This document shows, one piece after another, positions 62,884-64,000 of a stretch of DNA of 64,000 bases. Position numbers and translations under genes: made by a program. The DNA is from Candidatus Lokiarchaeota archaeon. Lineage in GTDB: Archaea; Asgardarchaeota; Thorarchaeia; Thorarchaeales; Thorarchaeaceae. The notes under the pieces are model-generated. The model was not told the DNA's origin. It worked only from the letters and a program-made list of their open reading frames with translations, and ran no database searches. The stretch spans positions 1-64,000 of the forward strand of contig WJIL01000038.1 in NCBI GenBank assembly GCA_014730275.1, written 5' to 3'. Numbering within the stretch: position 1 is the stretch's first letter; each line of letters begins with the position of its first letter.

Positions 62884-63011
62884 CTAGGGTCTAGACGAGA
62901 TTTGAGGTATTAACCTTATTGTCTATGGAGATTCTACAGAATCAATTAGACATACGTTAGCATGAATGGCTATCAGATTCGTGGTCTTGAAACTATATTG
63001 AAGTGGAGACT

Positions 63012-64000
63012 TCAACATAGTGGAATTGTGAAACCGAAGGTTGATCCTTCCCCCAAGTTACTATCTACGGAAATCTCTCCACATTGCATTTCAACAAGAG
63101 AGCGTGTTATCCACAAGCCAAGTCCGGTTCCACCTTCTTTGATTGTCTCGGGATTCTCTGCTCGAAAGAACTTGGAGAAAATCTTCTCCTGTTCCTCTTG
63201 GGACAGGCCAATTCCGTTGTCTTTTACGTTCACCAAGAGATACTCGTTTTCAGGCTCAACCGAGATGACAATATGCCCTCCTGATGGAGTATATTTGTGG
63301 GCATTTGATAGGAGGTTGAGTATAATCTGAGCAGTTCGCCTGACGTCTGCACTAACTTTAGGAACATCCCGAGGTGTCTCGATTGATAATTTCTGATTCT
63401 TCTTTTCTAGTTGGGGACGCATACGATCCACGATATCTTCAATGACAGGAACGACATCGATTTCTTGGATGTTCAGCTTTATGGCTCCTGCTTCGATACG
63501 GGAAACATCCAAGAGCTCTTCAACCAATTCAGATAGATGGTTTGCATTTCGAAGGACGGTTTCAAGGAAATCTCTTTGTTCATTATTGAGCCTCCCAGTA
63601 TCCCCATCTAGCATCATCTCTGTATATCCTTTAATCGATGTGAGAGGGGTGCGGAACTCATGAGTAACTAGGGAGACAAATTCGGATTTCAAACGTTCAA
63701 CTTCCCGTTCCCGGGTAACATCTCGAAAGACCATTAGCCTACCGATGTGCTCATCCTCAGCGTTTTCAACTTTAGCAGAATATACCTGAAGTTCTCTTCT
63801 CACAGGCCATTTCTGGACAAATGTCCTATCATCAAACGTATCACATTTGGACTCATCAAGAATATCTTGAACAACGGAATCATCCTTAAACACTCGATTC
63901 CAATGTTCAGCATTCTCGATGAAGGGTCGATTCCTGACTTCCGTTTCTCGTACCGAAAACATCCTCTCAAATGATTTGTTGATTCTGAGTACTTCGTTTG
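63012..64000 (-). CDS. PAS-containing sensor histidine kinase (5' part outside window)
   Basis: The frame stays open to the right edge of the window, so the N-terminus is missing. The visible 329 residues start in a PAS domain (phrase R-I-N-K-S-F-E-R near the edge). They continue with a HisKA dimerisation helix, H-E-F-R-T-P-L-T-S (phosphorylated His), the N-box N-L-L-S-N-A-H-K-Y-T, D-N-G-I-G-L and G-G-T-G-L-G-L-W. An apparent internal ATG at 63962 is not the start, because PAS sequence continues beyond it. No response regulator is seen nearby. Confidence 0.92.
   Translation of the reverse strand, partial: NEVLRINKSFERMFSVRETEVRNRPFIENAEHWNRVFKDDSVVQDILDESKCDTFDDRTFVQKWPVRRELQVYSAKVENAEDEHIGRLMVFRDVTREREVERLKSEFVSLVTHEFRTPLTSIKGYTEMMLDGDTGRLNNEQRDFLETVLRNANHLSELVEELLDVSRIEAGAIKLNIQEIDVVPVIEDIVDRMRPQLEKKNQKLSIETPRDVPKVSADVRRTAQIILNLLSNAHKYTPSGGHIVISVEPENEYLLVNVKDNGIGLSQEEQEKIFSKFFRAENPETIKEGGTGLGLWITRSLVEMQCGEISVDSNLGEGSTFGFTIPLC

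Overview
The window is archaeal and looks like an Asgard archaeon, most likely of the Thorarchaeota type (inference from gene content; no search was run). Archaeal markers are archaeal-type CoaD, short archaeal myo-inositol-1-phosphate synthase, geranylgeranyl reductase (ether-lipid saturation), F420 gamma-glutamyl ligase CofE, RadA, class 1 release factor aRF1, PheST with an archaeal/eukaryal alpha subunit, and topoisomerase VI. Asgard-like features are two Ras-type small GTPases, two stand-alone Roadblock/LC7 proteins, a subtilase built like eukaryotic site-1 protease, and long coiled-coil and zinc-ribbon proteins. Base composition is moderately AT-rich. Genes are dense, many have Shine-Dalgarno (SD) sites, and TTG/GTG starts are common. 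I saw no tRNA, rRNA, CRISPR array, insertion sequence or prophage.

Layout. 0-6 kb: ferritin tail, NAD synthetase, M28-type aminopeptidase, CoaD, an arginine-deiminase-fold enzyme and a PepSY-like membrane-anchored protein, all on +. 6.1-6.4 kb: a gene-free stretch holding a compact unit with a strong SD, an 11-codon ORF and a terminator. 6.5-13.6 kb: membrane proteins, a CPBP protease, an FAD disulfide-reductase-fold enzyme, a HAD protein and several unknowns. 13.7-22 kb: gamma carbonic anhydrase, an ABC-2 exporter pair, a stand-alone RAM domain protein beside a DMT transporter fused to a RAM domain, a coiled-coil protein, a RimK-type ATP-grasp ligase and GlmS. 22-31 kb: a double winged-helix regulator, BMP-type binding protein, HD hydrolase, DUF99, Roadblock protein, site-1-protease-like subtilase head-to-head with a CPBP protease, dodecin, ABC-2 permease and HhH-GPD glycosylase.

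31-42 kb: HAD phosphatase, DegT aminotransferase, an SCP2 / GlcD-type flavoprotein / CCG iron-sulfur operon, inositol-phosphate synthase, DedA-type protein, CpXC protein and a release factor that appears to lack the domain-3 minidomain. 42-49 kb: pheST, two small GTPases around a coiled-coil gene, a membrane protein and purA. 50-64 kb: geranylgeranyl reductase, RadA, the second Roadblock protein, a PAP2-like protein, a zinc-ribbon/TPR-like protein, an amidohydrolase, topoisomerase VI A/B, cofE, a zinc-ribbon protein and a histidine kinase that runs off the right edge.

The most unusual element is the topoisomerase VI operon. The A subunit (Spo11 homologue) carries seven tandem double helix-hairpin-helix modules of about 70 residues before the catalytic core, and the B subunit has a large insertion inside its ATPase domain. 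The same HhH module forms the N-terminus of RadA a few kilobases away. Other points of interest are the micro-ORF unit, the subtilase/CPBP divergent pair, the DMT-RAM fusion, the shortened aRF1 and the GTPase neighbourhood.
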